Shown one piece after another: positions 11,327 to 22,869 of a DNA stretch of 64,000 nucleotides. The notes under the pieces were generated by a model that did no database searches, was not told where the DNA came from, and worked only from the letters and a program-made list of their open reading frames with translations. Each line of letters opens with the position of its first letter. Position 1 is the stretch's first letter. The DNA comes from Sipunculus nudus (lineage: Eukaryota > Annelida > Sipuncula > Golfingiida > Sipunculidae). Location: contig CM049313.1 in NCBI GenBank assembly GCA_026874595.1, forward strand, positions 61,552,659 to 61,616,658. Reading direction: 5' to 3'. The translations under genes were made by a program, and so were the position numbers.

Positions 11327-13440
11327 TAACACCAAAATAAATTTAATCAGTATTTTAGCCAAATAGGCGAATCTTTAGCAAAACGATTTCCAGATTCATC
11401 TGAATATCTAGGTGATACGCCTACTTCTCGTACAAATGATCGCTTTTCTTTCAGGGAAATCTACGCAACTGAAGTTTTCAATGAAATTATTAAATTGAAA
11501 AATAGTTCTAAATTAGACCTAATTAATATGGATACGCGCCTTATTCGTGCAGCGTCTGATCTGATTGCACCTAGTCTCGCATACCTGTTTAATATATCCC
11601 TTTCATCTGACAACTGCCATCTGATTGGAAAAAAGCCAAGATTACACCTATTTATAAAGGAAAAGGAAAATGCAGTGAAATGACAAATTATCGCCCTATT
11701 TCAATAATCCCTCATGTTGCTAAACTTCTTGAGAAAATAGTTAAAGATCAAATAATGAAATTCGTCATAGATTATGACCTAATCTCGTATGATCAGCATG
11801 CATATTTACCCAACAAGTCAACTTCAAGTGCCCTTCATACCTTTATTGATGACATTAATCACATATGGACAGAGGAGATATCACCGCTGCTTGCTATCTC
11901 GATCTAACCAAAGGTTTTGACACAATAAATCATCCTATACTCATCTATAAGCTAGGCCTGCTAGGCTTTACTATGAAGACCAGAACCTGGTTTAGGGCTT
12001 ATTTAAAAGATCGTCAACAAATAGTACATTGTAATGGCAAAACTTCCAGGGTACAAACAGTTAACATAGGAGTGCCCCAAGGTACTGTTTTGGGTCCTGT
12101 TCTCTTTCTTTTGTATATCAATGACCTTTTCCATTGCCTAAGACCTGCAAAATGCATCGCTTATGCTGACGATACCACCATCTATTGTCATGGTTCTACC
12201 GTATCTGTGATGCAACAAACCTTACAACAAGCAGTAAATGCTGCTTGCAGCTGGTTCGATGCTAACAAGTTAACCATAAATATTAACAAATCTTCTGTCA
12301 TGTTACTGGGTACAAAAAATCGTGTAAATAACCATGACCTTTGTATCACTGCTAATGACGTACATTTCCAAGAATCAACGGAAACCAAACTATTATAGGT
12401 GTAATTATTGATTCTAATTTATCATGGTTCTCACATAAAACTACCCTATGTAAAAAGTTGTCACCAAACTTAGCACTGTTACAACGCCTTAGTAAAGTAC
12501 TATCCATAAATACATTAATAACAGTCTATAATACCATGATCCAGCCATATATCGACTATGCCATAAGTGTATGGGGCAAAACGAAATCCTCAATTTGCCA
12601 CAGAAAACTGCAAAAAATTCAAAATCGTGCAGCACGTATTGTTACCAGCTGCTATGATAATGAAATACCAAGTGCCACTCTGATACAACAGCTACAATGG
12701 CTGACAGTCTCTAAACGCTGTGAATATTTCATATGTATCCTGATGCATAAATATGTCAATCAAATGAATATCCATAATCCAAAACAGTTCATATGGGTCA
12801 GTGATACGCATGATCATTCCACCAGATCCGCTGAAAGTGGCCTTCTGTTATTGCCAAAACCGAAAAATGAATTCTTCAAAAATAGCTTCTTATACAGAGG
12901 CCATTCGGTATGGAATACCTTACCATACGAGATCAGATCTATAAAATCTTTAAATACTTTTAAACATAAGACCAAAGCGTTTCTTTTAAAGTCTTAGTAT
13001 TACAACCTAAAGACAATGTTATTTCCTAATATGCATCGTCAATACCCGTCTTTATTATTCGGATTCTTTTATAACCGCGTCTATACTACTTTTTATGATT
13101 ATTGTGCATTTTACTCATTTTCTTACATACATTACCCTTTGAATGTATTACGAAATTTTATATACGACTATGTTGTTCACGTATAAAGTGAATTTTACCT
13201 ATTGTAGCGTTTAATGTATTGTAGCTTATCATGACTGACTTATTTGTCGTGTATATAATACTTATGTACATGTATCTTTGATGATTCATATATTGTGTAA
13301 CATATGCATACTGTATATTTTATAATCTTTGTACCACGTATTTATATCATGTTTTAAGGTTACAGGGCCCTGTGGAAGAACAGACTGTATTACTGAACAG
13401 GCTACCCTGTATAAATATATTGAAATAAATAAATAAACGG
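11327..13440 (+). mobile_element. 5'-truncated, frameshifted non-LTR retrotransposon (LINE, CR1/Jockey-like group)
   Basis: This is a dead copy of the reverse-transcriptase ORF of a LINE. The frame opens just before the RT domain (NQYFSQIG, about 11341). The RT blocks follow in order: TNYRPISIIP (about 11683), YLDLTKGFDTINH (motif A, about 11895), GVPQGTVLGPVLFLLYINDL (motif B, about 12070) and YADD (motif C, 12162-12173). A C-terminal region follows, with SIKSLNTFKHKTKAFLLKS then a stop at 12997. The RT catalytic aspartates are present. Three frame changes break it, near 11620, 11860 and 12395. The upstream apurinic endonuclease is missing, as in ordinary 5' truncation during target-primed insertion. 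The 3' tail ends in short AAATA repeats (13420-13435), typical of CR1/L2-like elements rather than a long poly(A). No RNase H is seen. The clade is uncertain. Confidence 0.9.
11340..12997 (+). pseudogene. Broken reverse-transcriptase ORF of the LINE
   Basis: The coding remnant lies in four pieces: about 11330-11620, 11620-11860, 11865-12398 and 12458-12997 (its frame is open from about 12395). Each break is a shift of one or two bases and the protein similarity resumes at once, so there are few in-frame stops. That pattern suggests a moderately young insertion that lost function by small indels. It has no promoter of its own and no intact start. Confidence 0.85.
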
Positions 13441-13554
13441 ATAATAAACACACAACGTTTCAGGACTACAGTAGATCATCTGATAGTATTAATATAATTT
13501 GGCTATAATTTGTCTCAAAATAAAGGAATTAAATGCATAAAAAAATATGAAAGA

Positions 13555-13995
13555 TATAGATGGCGCCACCAGGAAACTGACATCATTACTGTCATTTGAC
13601 GGCCTCAAAATAGAAAAATAAATTGTTAAATTTAGATAAAAAATTAAGGTGGCGCCACCAGTTTTTGGGAACTGACAAAACTACTCATGTTCAATATTCA
13701 CGGCAGGAAACATGTCAGTCCATGAATTAATTATCAATTTATATTGGAGGTTTTGTATCAACTTTTTTCATTATTTAGGGGGTCTACTTACAAGCCCCAT
13801 AACTCAGAGGATACAGCCCCTAGTAATCAAATTTAAGGTTTCCAGGGAGATTATTATTGGCCTCCTTGAATTTCAGTCAGAAGTTTTATGAGGTCAGCGG
13901 TTACGATTTGTGCTCTGCTAACGGGCGGCCGAATGGACGATGGACTATAGGCGCCATTCCTATACCTCAGTTCCGGTCAGCTGAGCTAACATCTA
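13555..13995 (+). repeat. GGTGGCGCCACC repeat family, further copy
   Basis: It has two closely spaced starts (GATGGCGCCACC about 13560 and the exact palindrome at 13648-13659), then the family body ending in GGTTACGATTTGTGCTCTGC and an AGCTGAGCTAAC remnant of the terminal hairpin near 13980. It lies just downstream of the LINE insertion. Confidence 0.7.
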
Positions 13996-14334
13996 GAAAG
14001 CAGCCAGAAACATATATAAGACAAAGAAATATATAAATGTAGAGAATTGTGTGTCACGGTTCACAAACTCGTTCTTTACATCACAGGTCAGTTTATAATT
14101 CGCCATAACAAAGGCGGCCCGGGGAGTGACGACGCACTCGCTCTCGGCCAGGATAAAAAAAACTGCACATAATGGTTTAGAAAACGTTATAATAATATGC
14201 CGATCGGATTACTTCCGAAATTTAATGGGTTCTTCTTAATTTATTAGTTGTAACTGGTGAAGGTATATTTGATTATTATATATGTAAAATGCCGGAATCA
14301 AAGTAATTGACATGGACACGCAGCCAGCTACTTT

Positions 14335-14900
14335 CTCTAGTTAGCTCAGCTAAATGAAAGTCATCTGAGCTATAGCGATTACTCTTTTTCCGTCGTCCGT
14401 CCGTCCGTTAACAGGTACAAATGGTAGCCACCGGACCTAGAAAATTCTTATACTTAAGACCCATGGAGGTCCATAAAAAATTCCTAAGAAACCTTAAATT
14501 AGGTCACTGCGACCTATATCCTTAATTCGAGCTATGGGGCTCGTAATAACCCCCAAGAATAATTAAAAATTGGTTTACAAAGCTCCAGAGTATATATGTG
14601 AATAACTAATACATTTATTGCCATGATTCTTTCCACGCATATTGATCATGGAGTATTTTGAGTATTTTGGTGGCGCCACCTGTATTTTTTTCTAATGTTT
14701 ACGCATATTTCTCTGTTTTTGAAACCATCAAATCAAGCAGTCCGGCCGTAAACAGGGCACAAACCATAACCCTTAGATCTCGAAACCTTCAACTGTACAT
14801 CTATGGAGGTCCTAGGCAAATTTCCACGGAACCCTGAAATAAGGTCATGGGAACCTATATTTTGCGAACTAGGGGTCGAAACCATAATTTTGAACACCCA
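14335..14900 (-). repeat. GGTGGCGCCACC repeat family, inverted copy or copies
   Basis: The order is reversed. It starts with the hairpin-like TAGCTCAG...CTGAGCTA (about 14342-14372), then CCGTCCGTCCGTTAACAGG, the family body, and the exact palindrome at 14669-14680. A second, more decayed inverted body follows to about 14900. Confidence 0.7.
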
Positions 14901-15705
14901 TTGAGCCGATGGGGTATACCTATATGATAAATTGAACCTGTCGTCCTATATATTATCATATACCAATACCCACTTCTTGATTTACGACTGTTTCTATATT
15001 TTTTGGCAAAGTAAAATCCAAATTAGGGGAGATAATCTGTTTATGACATTTAATCCGAATGCTATAGACCTAATGTGGATGTTTATACACATACGTCGCC
15101 TTAGGCACGCAGTGATGAAAGGCAACTGACACATACCTGTTTTGATTGACGGAAAATAGCACCTTGCAATCTCAGCTCATTGTAGCAGGTCATGCATTAT
15201 TCATGAGTACGATTAAAGATGTTTTATACGGCAGAATGCACACAAGGAAGAGTGCCTTCTCCTGAGGGCTTTTTGGTGTTTCCATTTAATTTACCATACG
15301 GATATGAAAAAGTGCACAACAAAGATTAATCGCAGGAAAAACTCGCTGAGTTCAGGGTGTTTTGAAAAAAATCCTGATCATGCATGCGAAGAAAATTGGT
15401 GACATTTAAAAGCTTATATATATATATGAGAGAGCCATTAAATTGGTATACGGAAAAAAAATAAACAGCATTTGGATATATGATATTTGTTCATTTTGCT
15501 GCATTTAATTTTTCGTCCCACAGTGGTTGACAATGCTTAGTTCGTTCTGAAACTACTTCTGGGCGCCAAAACACAGCAGAAATAAAGTAGCAAAGGGCTC
15601 GATCAGTGGCGTGAAACAAACCAGAAACAAATATAGCCTTCTGCACTATATACTTTGTTACGGGGTAACATAAAAGCGGACCGAACTGTCTCGCTAGTAA
15701 AGTTT

Positions 15706-15868
15706 GCTTTGCTAGCGAAGCGGTTGGTACGCCGGAGTAGTGCGCCACCATTATGGCTTCGAATCCCGGATCGGCCTAAAATTTTCCCCTTAACAATTTG
15801 TCTTCGTAACAACTTCATCATAAATCTTGGAAGAAACATAGAATACATCATAATATATAAACTTTAAA
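15706..15868 (+). mobile_element. Probable tRNA-derived SINE or tRNA pseudogene
   Basis: The segment contains a good box A (TAGCGAAGCGGTTGG, about 15713-15727). About 30 bases on is a box B-like GCTTCGAATCCC (15756-15767), which differs from consensus at one key base. Spacing and order match a tRNA head. No cloverleaf with a paired acceptor stem could be drawn by eye, so it is not called a tRNA gene. The sequence after the head is AT-rich (to about 15868), as in a SINE tail. Confidence 0.5.
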
Positions 15869-15944
15869 TTACCTCTATATGAATAAATTTAATCAAAATT
15901 TTTTCTCTGTTAGTTTTGCGATTCATTACAACCACATCAATGAT

Positions 15945-16462
15945 GTAGTACTCTAGTCGGGACTTGGACTCGAGTCCAATTTTTTAAGGACTCGGACTTG
16001 GACCCGAAGACCTGCATGCATGGACTCGGACTTGTAATCGGACTCGGACGTAAGGACTGGAGAAATCAGGCCGAGTCCATCTCGAGTCCGAAAAAACCTC
16101 TGTCCATTGAAATAAAGAATTCTGTGCATGTGCGAACTACTAACAAAATATTACAATATAATATAACATATATACCAAGCTTTGCTCAGCGTCAGGGGTT
16201 TTAAATGTAATTAACCATTATAGTAAAGGCATGCGTGTGCAACATGATTTTAAAATGTACACTGTAATCTGAAATTTCATTTTAAATTGTTGTTTAAGGA
16301 TATTTGTATTGGGACTCTGACTGGGACATTGGTTCCAAATGACTCGGTTTCGAAGAGGGTGGACTTGAACTCGAGTGTTAGGATTCGGTCCCCGCACTCC
16401 GACTTGGATTTGGACTTAGACTCGAGTGGCCAGGATTCGGTCCCCGCACTCGGACTTGGATG
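15945..16462. repeat. GAGTCC-rich repeat (copy 2 of the 8455-9245 family)
   Basis: Same order of parts as copy 1: GAGTCC-rich left block with AGAAATCAGGCCGAGTCCAT, the middle ACCAAGCTTT word, the shared CATTTTAAATTGTTGTTTAA-like stretch, and a right block. Here the right block holds only about two units (CTCGAGTG followed by CAGGATTCGGTCCCCGCACT). The shared non-tandem parts show that the whole module was copied and that the minisatellite expanded in copy 1. Confidence 0.75.
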
Positions 16463-16884
16463 CATGGTGTTGACACACCTGTATTATATTTTTCAGCACG
16501 CAGAACAAAACAATATGGCAAAAAAGTTAAAAAAATATACTGAGTGTGTAAACCAGGGTGGTTCCGCTAGGAAACTTTTGAAGGGTTCGTATAATACTTT
16601 GAAATGTTCATCTTTCCAAAGGAAAGGCATAAATCTATAGCCTTTTTAATCCGAGCCAAAATCAAACGTCCCATGTCCCATAAACCATAGAACAAAGTGA
16701 AAATTACTTCAATAATTTTTGTGTATTCCTGCTATACACACACAAAAACATACGTTAAATCATATATAGCATTTAGCAAAGGCGATAAGATGATATTTGA
16801 TAATCAGTATATATTTATATATATACACGGAAGATACACAAAATAAAAAAAATATGACATAAATGCCGGTAACGTCTGGATAAG

Positions 16885-16887
<3 letters not shown>

Positions 16888-16953
<66 letters not shown>
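16888..16953. repeat. (TA)n microsatellite
   Basis: Pure TA run of about 66 bases. The membrane-like minus-strand peptides across it are artefacts. Confidence 0.95.
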
Positions 16954-16958
<5 letters not shown>

Positions 16959-17249
16959 ACAATGGCCGATGCAATTAAATAAAACGAGACACAAAGAAGC
17001 ACAAATAAGAAAACATATTGCCTTGACAAGAAAACGCTTTAACAAGAAACACTTGTAGATATAAAACAGCTAATCGAGTCAGACGCTTACAATGCTGTTT
17101 GAATCCAAATTACAAGGAATGAAAGCACGAGGATTGCTGTATAAATGTCATATGTGAAGTGCTTGCTTTTCCGTTTCTTGGTCTATAAGAGGCTGTCACG
17201 TGGTTTGAGAAAATCAAATATTTATTGTATTATTGCTTGTATATTGCAT

Positions 17250-17650
17250 TTTGTGGACACCCCTACTTTCCCGCGCGGGTCGGATCCGCGCCATTTGCTG
17301 CCATCAATTTCGCGGGAAATCATCACATGTTGTACTGCAGTATCCGTACCACACATCACTCTGGGCGGCCGGGCAACGGTTACCCGGGAGTCGCGCCCTA
17401 GGGCAGCTGTTTCACATTAAATCTCTGTCTCTGTAGTAAAAGGAATCATTCCAATAACAAGTTAATTTCTTTATAGTATAAGTGAAACAGGTGCCATGAA
17501 TTTATCTACCCGGCCTGCACCTGTCACGAGCTAGACAATACCCGCTGATTAAATAATCTAGTCTCTCCGCGGGCACCTGTCTCAGCGTCGTCACCGCAGT
17601 GTCCCCGCACGTTGACTCCGCTGTGCATGTGAACCGGTATCATGTTATAT
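17250..17650. promoter_or_regulatory. CpG-rich block with two E2F-like sites
   Basis: TTTCCCGCGC at 17267-17276 and TTTCGCGGGAAA at 17308-17319 both match the E2F core (TTTSSCGC and its complement), 32 bases apart. The block is CpG-rich against AT-rich flanks. No gene could be attached to it: the downstream frames are short and unrecognisable. Confidence 0.3.
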
Positions 17651-17790
17651 ATAACGCGAGGTTGAAAATATTACATATGTATAAATACCACATAAGTGTA
17701 AATAGAACAAAGTTTACAAAGTTTTCACAGCCTGTCGAAGCAGTTTAAGAGCACAAATATTCCCGCACGTAGCAAATTGTCAGGAAAATT

Positions 17791-17795
<5 letters not shown>

Positions 17796-17825
<30 letters not shown>
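17796..17825. repeat. (TA)n microsatellite
   Basis: TA run of about 30 bases. Confidence 0.9.
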
Positions 17826-17829
<4 letters not shown>

Positions 17830-18249
17830 TGGGCATTATCTACGTTTGTCGATATATTTACGTTAATAGCCTGATAATTTGTATCCGCATATTTTATCTG
17901 CATGGACATCTTTATTTTAACACCATCCATTATCCCCGCACATATGACTGTATATATTTAACCTGTAAATTCAACCTGTAGCCTACCAATCCCTAACAAA
18001 CCCGTCTCCACATTCTTGCTTCCTATTTCTGTATTTGTACACCCCATGCATGGGTTTCGGACCTCTCTACTCGGTATAAATCTTTATAAAGAACACCATC
18101 TGCATGTCCTGGTAACCACACATGTTAAGCTCTCTCCTCCTGCTATTTGTCTAATTTTATACTTTGCCCTTCCAATCCCTGCTTTAAATATATGACCTTA
18201 CATATGTGCGCGTGCACGTACAAGACCAGACATTTCTGGAAATTTTGAT

Positions 18250-18760
18250 CAGATAAGGGTGGCGAGGATTCAATCCGGGCAAAATTGTATGGCGCAATGG
18301 TTTTTGAATAAGAGGCCTGTGAGGGGACTCGTTATATTAACTATTGACAATTCATGGATGTTCACCTTAACCCCCAGCGGGGCACTTCCCGTCAACACAA
18401 TAACCCGGGCGGCCCGCGCTCTCATCACCGCGAAATTTAATTCCGCGCCATTGGGATCCTTTTTACGGTGCATGCGCACGAGCGCGTAAAGTACAGCGCG
18501 CGCGTGCCACATGCCATAGCAGGTGATGCCCCCGGGGGGTTTTCGGTATATCAGGTGAACTCTCTCTCTCTCCTCCCTCCCGGTGCCCAAGGGCACGGGA
18601 CAATAGCACGATGAACCTGTAAGAGCTATTTACGAACCGAGTCACAGAAGCTATCAGACGACATTTACCGAACGAGTCACACACGTTAGCAGACGACACA
18701 TCTGATCTCCATACTGTCGTCTGCTGTATACCCCCGACCAGCTGCCTGCCCTCCGGCAAG
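18250..18760. promoter_or_regulatory. CpG-rich block with a short tandem duplication
   Basis: GC- and CpG-rich sequence including TGCATGCGCACGAGCGCG (18471-18488). Two ~33-bp units follow near 18629 and 18662, sharing TTTAC, CGAGTCACA and GCAGACGACA-like words. No reliable coding frame on either strand. Confidence 0.3.
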
Positions 18761-19121
18761 AAATGGTTCTAATATGGCATTAAAAACTTAAATACACTTT
18801 ATGGGTATAATTGATGACCCTGAACGGACGCCAGCGCTCACGCGACACCCTATGACTATGTAATTTATGCTGCCTTTCAACATGAGCTCTGGGCACCTGT
18901 GTTTGCCTGGCGTTCCTGGAGCACAGGTAAAGGTGTAGGAATGTTGACCCTACGTGAGGCAAGGCCTTTGTACTGCTCGCAGTCTTTGTATACATCCGCT
19001 CATCTCCTGTAGACAAAGCTATAAAAAAAAACTCGTCATCAGTGTGGCTTTGTCATATATATAAATTGATAAAACTCGTAAACATCTGATATACCTACAT
19101 TTTCAACTTATAAGTATAACC

Positions 19122-19125
<4 letters not shown>

Positions 19126-19181
<56 letters not shown>
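19126..19181. repeat. (TA)n microsatellite
   Basis: Pure TA run of about 56 bases. Confidence 0.95.
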
Positions 19182-19182
<1 letters not shown>

Positions 19183-19276
19183 ATGTGGACACGTTTAGTG
19201 TTTATATAAACCGCATTATAGGAAAAATATGAAAATGTAATATTTCTAAGAAACTTATAGTATATTAAAGGTAACC

Positions 19277-19321
<45 letters not shown>
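19277..19321. repeat. (TC)n microsatellite
   Basis: TC run with one TTT interruption, about 100 bases after a long TA run. Confidence 0.95.
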
Positions 19322-19449
19322 ATAAGCATTCACGCACACCTGTATATTGTATATATATGGGTTAGAGAAAATATGAATTAGCGATTACATATAAATATAT
19401 ATGTTACGTTGAATGTTCTTTCATGAGTATACTTTGAATTGGAAGTCCC

Positions 19450-19450
<1 letters not shown>

Positions 19451-19507
<57 letters not shown>
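19451..19507. repeat. (TA)n microsatellite
   Basis: Pure TA run of about 57 bases. Confidence 0.95.
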
Positions 19508-19512
<5 letters not shown>

Positions 19513-20447
19513 CAACGCGGTTATTATCATTATTATATATGGTGTCACATCACATGCATTAACGTGTCCTATATTACACCTATATTTCAAGGAAGAGTTT
19601 TAAGTCACGAAGATACAGTATACTCAGTGAATACAGTATACTCTTTTCCTTAATTGGTTTTCGTGTACAATTTCCTTATGTTAAATTATTTATATATGTA
19701 TGAGAGAATTCACTGACTTTACAAATGTTGGAATTTGTTTCCTCTAATTAAGCCAGTTACTTTAGAGTGTAAAGATGTATAGTTGGATGTATATTGTTAT
19801 TCTTTATTTTTTAAGAGAGATAAGGCGGGTTTAAGGAAAAAAAGGTGGGGGGCATGATGAATACAGCAAAAAATACCTGCATGTTTCTTTATTTGGACCC
19901 GGAACATTTCAGTCCAGACTTAATTGTTTGGTATATGACTCTATATATTTGGTCAAGCGTAATCATATTTCACAAGGTAACGTAAAGGAGCAAGTTGCTT
20001 ACGCGGCGCGTTATAAATAGCTCTTCACCTATTTATAGTATATATGGTCATGTGTACAACCTTATATATGCATGTATATAAATGTATATCTTTTTAAAAT
20101 TGCAGATCTGTATAGACATGAATGTTTTATTTATTTACAATTAAACAAATCACATTATATATATATGCGTGTGTGTGTGTGTGTGTAAAAGAAGTCAAAA
20201 ACATTAATTATAATGGATTATCTTTTAAATAAGAAAAAAAATCAACTTAAAATAAAAAGCAATTAACATATTAAATGGTTAAAGTCTAAGCTGGAAAGCA
20301 TCTCTCGAGTGAAGCTTTTAGAAAACATAACGCATGCAACCACACAATGATAATTTTTTAAGTATTTAAACTTAAAGCATTTATTGACAGTAGAATACGC
20401 TCCCGAGGCAGCGCAAATCTTGCCCTTCTAAAGAAGCCAATGATTTT

Positions 20448-21517
20448 CCTACGATATAGGTAGTATATAGTAGGCCTATAGTAAAGCGCTGTGTAAAGAG
20501 CGTAACAGTGGAAGGACAATAAGAAATGTTAATGGAACTGTTAACAAGTCGCTGCGTGCGTTTTCCTTGGTAACAACCTGACTCTGTCCGGTACTCTTAA
20601 TGGCCGTATCCGTACTATAGGTTCGCATCTAAATCGGATTATACTAAACCGGTTCATTACAGTCTTGAAAAAGTAGAATTTGCGTCCGCACGGTGCAAAA
20701 GCCTAAACAAGTAAACACATAAAACGGTCATGGGTGTGTTGTCCGCACATGGTTGTTAATCCGGTTTACTTTGCTACAAAAAGTGATTATTCTCGGAAAG
20801 GGCTGCGTCAAATGGTAGCAAAACTGGCCAGAAACGGATTTGCTTGTGCGCACTAGGAACCGGTTTACAGTAAACAGGGATAAAGTAACCCGAGCCACTG
20901 TAGACCACCTCCCAAGAGGGCTACAGTAAGCCGAACTGATGCAGATCAGCGGCCTGGAGTGTAACAGAGTAAATCAATTCACGAACCGGATTGTTTGCTT
21001 GTGCGTAAACGGCCTGAATATATACCCGGAGTCTGACCCAATTAAGGCCAAGGAGTCTCTCGTGTGGCCTTTATGTACACCTTTCGGTGACAAGGAGCGA
21101 ACGTTTTGGTTTGTTCAAATGTAAACTTGTACTTTCAAAGAAATTATGAGATTCAAGGAAACCTGCAAACATGTACACTGATCAAATTTGGACAATTTGG
21201 TTTGTAGTTTTAAACATATGCCATTAAATTGGACAAGTTTTGTATGTGAATTTTGATATGACCTATTCACGTATAAGGGTATGTTAAATATACCTAAGTC
21301 AGAGTGTTTTCTCCTTAAATATTATGATATCTGCCAAATTTCCGTTCTAAAACCGTTTGGTTACTGTGTACACAAGTGGAAACAAACTTGTATCGCCGTG
21401 ATCGATGTTGCAAAACAAACTTTTAACGCGGACGCCACCAGGTAGAGCCGTACCGCGCTTATGCTTACGCTCTTCACACAGCGCTTTACCTATAGGGCTA
21501 CTTCCTATATCGTAAGG
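20448..21517. mobile_element. Element with ~55-bp terminal inverted repeats (foldback-like) holding an internal repeat
   Basis: The left arm (20448-20505) and right arm (21465-21517) are inverted copies with a few mismatches and small gaps. They share CCTACGATATAGG (one extra base on the right), GCCTATAG-like and AAAGCGCTGTGT and GAGCGTAA words. Between the arms lies a copy of the ~450-bp repeat also found at 4665-5095. No transposase frame is present. A target-site duplication was not found. Confidence 0.6.
20605..21030 (-). repeat. Dispersed ~450-bp repeat, copy 2 (opposite orientation)
   Basis: This is the inverted counterpart of 4665-5095. The 31 bases at 20621-20651 differ from the reverse complement of 5059-5089 at about one position, and matches then continue patchily. 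It lies inside the inverted-repeat-bounded element 20448-21517. Confidence 0.7.
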
Positions 21518-22584
21518 CGCTGTTTGTTATGACCTCGTATCCTGAATTGCAACACCAGAGGGGAGCACTGTATTCTTGTCCAATCAGATGAGACCTTGTG
21601 CTGGAAGACAAAGCCAAGCGAGGAATACACGGAGCCAATCATTTTCATTTCTTTTTAAGTGACAGCTCATCCCCCAGCAAAACCGTCTGAACAGGCCACA
21701 GGCTCAGAGAGAATTGCCCCTGACGTGGTTTGCTTAGGGCCTTTTGCACATAGGATGCTCGGCCGGTGAGCTGTAATTCAAACGAAACGTAACAACAAAG
21801 GCTGCGTGCACACCTCGCTGGCTGGTTTCAGTTCTGCAGACAACAGATACATGGCTATGCTAACACAGTCATAATGTCATAATCGAATCGGTGGATGATG
21901 CGAGAATGCAGAGGGAGCAATTTAAATTCGACCGGAAACTCATCAAGCGGCGCTTGAAGCGCGGTAATGGGCGGAGCCAGGATGCCTGTCGAGTGTTTGT
22001 TTATTGGCATCTGATTGGCAGCTTGTCACATCGTACGCACGTTTATTTCAGTGGACAACAAACCGCCATCTGGTGTTTAAATATATCATTAACGGTCAAA
22101 GCTGGCAGCGTGAAAATCAGTTGCTTCTTTAGAAGCGCAAGATTTCCGCTGCCTCGGGAGCGTAGCTTATGCTCAAATCCAGATATTTTCAAGTTAGAAT
22201 CATCGTTCTTCCGTGTTCATATCATGTTTCTTGTCCATGCTTTGGAATTGTCGCGCATGCGCAAAATCTGGTCACCCAGTTTTATGGTAAACAGACACAC
22301 GTGGACTGTGCATGTTAACACACACACAGAACCATGACAATGTATCAGACAGGTAAATTGGAGGTATAGTAATTCCGTGTGCCGGGATGCTATTGCCCGC
22401 GGAAAACCTTTGTATTAAGAAAATAATGAACTAACAGCGTGAGAAAATACATATTCTTGCCAATGTTTATATACCTTCAAAGTTGTGCTTGAGAATTGAT
22501 CTGTGGGTGAGGTTACATAAATGAAAAAAAAAGTTTCAGCAAACTCAGCACATTGTGATTATATGATGGCACACGTTGTGTGTA

Positions 22585-22805
22585 TAAAGGTGGTTTCACA
22601 CCGGATGCGTCAGAATGAATATGACACGAACGAATATTATTTCTGTCGTTCCGATTAAAATCCTGTCGCATCCGAAATTTCATTCACACCAAATGCGAAC
22701 GATATTTATTGGTTTCCGACCGAGGAATTCTCGTCTCCGAAATTCGTATTGGACAGCTATATGAGAAATATATCGGATGCAGATGCACTGCAATACAGGT
22801 TTTAT

Positions 22806-22869
<64 letters not shown>

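Noticed and set aside
15706-15775. Functional tRNA gene
   Set aside because: Box A and a box B-like sequence are present, but box B has a key mismatch and no paired acceptor stem could be drawn.
21891-22337. 148-codon plus-strand frame starting MDDARMQREQFKF
   Set aside because: The first 25 residues look plausible, but the rest has no recognisable domain and lies in a CpG-rich island. Kept only as part of a possible regulatory block.
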